From AC2028 sp002373595 (GTDB taxonomy: Bacteria; Bacillota; Clostridia; Lachnospirales; Lachnospiraceae), in the NCBI GenBank assembly GCA_946616365.1, contig CAMOIX010000002.1, positions 57,341-121,340 on the forward strand: a DNA stretch of 64,000 nt, given 5' to 3'. Position numbers and translations under genes: made by a program. The number at the start of each line of letters is the position of its first letter. Position 1 is the stretch's first letter. Below the pieces are notes generated by a model. It searched no databases, was not told the DNA's origin, and saw only the letters and a list, made by a program, of their open reading frames with translations. Below are positions 62,230 to 64,000 of the stretch, piece after piece.

Positions 62230-63777
62230 TTAAGCTTTATGGCCACCGACCTGGCCGTTTCTTTCGATGGTCGTGGCACCTTCCTGCAGGCTCATTCCCT
62301 TAAGCACGGCGTTCTTTCCAAACCTGTGCTGAAGCTCCAAAGTAGCCTCCTGCAGAGCACGTTCTTTATCAAGCTTTTTCTTGATCTCAGCTTTCTCTTT
62401 TTCTTCAGCTGCATAATCCGTAAAGAGGTCCATCTGCTCATACTCCGGGCCTTCGAGAGACCTGGCATCCGGAATCTTATCCTCAGGGAGCACTCTGTCC
62501 GCACAGACATTGATACGCCTGATAAGGAGCGAAGGATCAACGATGCGGTCGTAGAGTTCCATCATTCCTTCAGTCATCATCCTGGTTGAAGAAGTATAGA
62601 ACTCAAGATTATACGTACCATGAGAATACTTCGGGACCTCACGTCCGTAATGGTCTGTTATGATCTCGCCCTTGTATGCAGCACGCCTTTCAGGATCAAG
62701 GAGATTCTCCACATCATAGCCTATCGTGAGCGTCATTTGATCCGTCATTACGCCCTTTTCGACTAGATCAAGGGATAATAGATCCGTCATCTCTCTGGTT
62801 ATGATGCGGGCTTTTTCGGCGGTATACGGCTCTTTTAAGACCTGTCCTGAGCTTAGACTGTTTGTAGACGGCTTATATGAATGCACCTCGGATATAGTGC
62901 AAGGTTCCCATCCCCAAGCGTGATCTATGAGAAGCTCGGCATTTACGCCGAAGAGTTTGTATAATAAGTCTTCTGAGAAGTATTCACCCTTTTTCCCGAC
63001 TGAGCATTTAGCGACATCGCCCATCGTATGCATACCGTGAGCAGCAAGCTTCTTTGCTATTCCGCGACCGACTCTCCAGAAATCGGTAATCGGTTCATGT
63101 GACCACAGATACTCTCTGTAGGTTTGCTCCGTGAGCATGGCGATACGGGCACCGTTTTCATCGGGATCCATATGTTTCGCCACGATGTCCATTGCGACCT
63201 TTGCCAGGTACATATTGGTGCCGATACCTGCAGTGGCAGTGATATTGTATGTATCGAGAATGTCCTTTAAGATGCGCCTCGAAAGCTCCTTCGCATCGCA
63301 TTTGTATGTATTCAGATAATCGGTTACATCGAGAAAAACCTCATCGACTGAGTATATATGCATATCCTCGGGGGCCACATATTTCAGGTAGATGCGATAG
63401 ATATTAGTGCTGTATTTCATATAGAGCGACATACGGGGCTTTGCTGCTATATATGCCAGCTTCAGAGAAGGGTCTGCGTTAAGCTCCGGCGCCATGTAGG
63501 ATTCACCGGTAAATTCACGCTTAGGAGCCTTTGCTTTGCGCAGTGCGTTAACTTCCTGTACCCTTTGCACGACTTCAAAGAGCCTCGCTCTGCCCGGGAT
63601 CCCGTATGCTTTGAGAGAGGGGGAGACTGCGAGACATATGGTTTTTTCCGTGCGCGATTCATCCGCTACGACGAGATTGGTCGTAAGGGGATCAAGCTTT
63701 CTTTCCACGCATTCTACGGATGCGTAGAAGGACTTTAAGTCTATCGCAAGATATGTTTTTTCTTCATGGGAATCCAT
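62230..63777 (-). CDS. Y-family translesion DNA polymerase (UmuC/UvrX type)
   Basis: A 515-residue error-prone polymerase. The first catalytic Asp is in AIDLKSFYASVE (Asp13), and SVDE at 143-146 provides the second acidic pair. A C-terminal clamp-binding motif QMDLF is at 448-452, followed by a charged tail. It is longer than DinB, as in UmuC/UvrX-type proteins. The start is ATG at 63777, exactly at the predicted transcription start, so the mRNA is leaderless; an in-frame TTG upstream at 63795 lies inside the promoter. It is controlled by a LexA box. Confidence 0.93.
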   Translation of the reverse strand: MDSHEEKTYLAIDLKSFYASVECVERKLDPLTTNLVVADESRTEKTICLAVSPSLKAYGIPGRARLFEVVQRVQEVNALRKAKAPKREFTGESYMAPELNADPSLKLAYIAAKPRMSLYMKYSTNIYRIYLKYVAPEDMHIYSVDEVFLDVTDYLNTYKCDAKELSRRILKDILDTYNITATAGIGTNMYLAKVAMDIVAKHMDPDENGARIAMLTEQTYREYLWSHEPITDFWRVGRGIAKKLAAHGMHTMGDVAKCSVGKKGEYFSEDLLYKLFGVNAELLIDHAWGWEPCTISEVHSYKPSTNSLSSGQVLKEPYTAEKARIITREMTDLLSLDLVEKGVMTDQMTLTIGYDVENLLDPERRAAYKGEIITDHYGREVPKYSHGTYNLEFYTSSTRMMTEGMMELYDRIVDPSLLIRRINVCADRVLPEDKIPDARSLEGPEYEQMDLFTDYAAEEKEKAEIKKKLDKERALQEATLELQHRFGKNAVLKGMSLQEGATTIERNGQVGGHKA

Positions 63778-63783
63778 AAAAAG

Positions 63784-63827
63784 ATTATCGAACAAATGTT
63801 CACAAATGTCAAGAATCGTGTTATAAT
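63784..63827. promoter_or_regulatory. Divergent SOS promoters sharing a LexA box
   Basis: Minus strand: TTGACA (63807-63812) and GATAAT (63784-63789), 17 bp apart, for the polymerase. Plus strand: TTCACA (63799-63804) and TATAAT (63822-63827), 17 bp apart, for the YolD-like gene. Within the first spacer is GAAC-N4-GTTC (63790-63801), the Firmicute LexA half-sites, and the plus -35 overlaps its end. LexA binding would block both promoters. Confidence 0.88.
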
Positions 63828-63837
63828 ATCTTAGAAT

Positions 63838-64000
63838 ATGCCAAACAAAGATTTCTTCACAAAAGCAAAAGAATCAACACTGAAAAGATATGCGGATATC
63901 ATTGATATGCCGCATCCCGAGCCGCGTTCTCACGAGAGGATGAGTGCTTATATGCGTGCGGCACAGTTTGCTCCGTTTGCTGCGCTCACGGGGCTTGATG
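63838..64000 (+). CDS. YolD-like protein, partner of the Y-family polymerase (partial, runs off right edge)
   Basis: The visible 54 residues (MPNKDFFTKAK, RYADIIDMPHPEP, then MRAAQFAPFAALTG) match the small YolD-like proteins found beside UmuC-type polymerases in Firmicutes, proposed to act like UmuD. The start ATG at 63838 lies only three to five bases after the predicted start of transcription, so no Shine-Dalgarno can exist. The C-terminus is outside the window. Confidence 0.82.
   Translation, partial: MPNKDFFTKAKESTLKRYADIIDMPHPEPRSHERMSAYMRAAQFAPFAALTGLD

Overview
The window looks like a chromosomal segment of a Lachnospiraceae-type member of the Clostridia (gut or rumen relative of Butyrivibrio). 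The support is gene content and order: nusB-xseA-xseB-ispA-dxs-tlyA-nadK-argR-recN, dgt-dnaG-rpoD-trmK, rnpB next to gatCAB-aspS, Shine-Dalgarno sites of the AGGAGG type, GC near the middle of the range, and a Y-family polymerase divergent from a small YolD-like gene. Almost every gene is on the minus strand. The only plus-strand genes I can support are one tRNA-Leu and a partial YolD-like gene at the right edge. No rRNA, CRISPR array, transposase or prophage was seen.

Layout, read right to left in the direction of transcription. At 62-64 kb an SOS-type polymerase and a YolD-like gene diverge from a shared LexA box, and both appear to be leaderless. From 62.2 to 52.3 kb a six-gene run (GH31 glycosidase, two SGNH hydrolases, an acyltransferase, two polytopic membrane proteins) looks like a glycan-handling locus. 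A TetR gene, a FliD-like orphan and the tRNA-Leu follow. At 50.2-43.4 kb lie dgt, dnaG, rpoD, trmK and a TGS-domain nucleoside kinase. Two large near-palindromic intergenic elements (about 220-230 bp each) flank this block. At 43.1-37.7 kb rnpB runs directly into gatC-gatA-gatB-aspS, the indirect Asn/Gln-tRNA pathway.

At 37.6-33.4 kb is a probable metal-homeostasis operon: a COG0523 GTPase with an expanded His/Asp/Cys repeat, a second divergent GTPase fused to a TIGR03943-like domain, a CmpB-type membrane protein and an ArsB/SLC13-like transporter. Nitroreductase, pyrBI behind a terminator-like hairpin, an AEC transporter and an acyltransferase follow. At 29.1-18.9 kb is an oligopeptide ABC transporter (oppABCDF) whose OppB, OppD and OppF all carry unusual additions, with a transglutaminase-like gene attached. 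Then come trkA-trkH, deoB, a C1B aminopeptidase with a Lys/Ala-rich tail, prfC, two cyclic-di-GMP-type EAL proteins, an Asp23 protein, and the nusB-to-recN cluster.

The most interesting candidates are the leaderless divergent SOS pair, the GTPase-TIGR03943 fusion operon with its histidine repeat, the two big palindromes, and the modified Opp transporter. All functional statements rest on reading motifs by eye; no database search was run.
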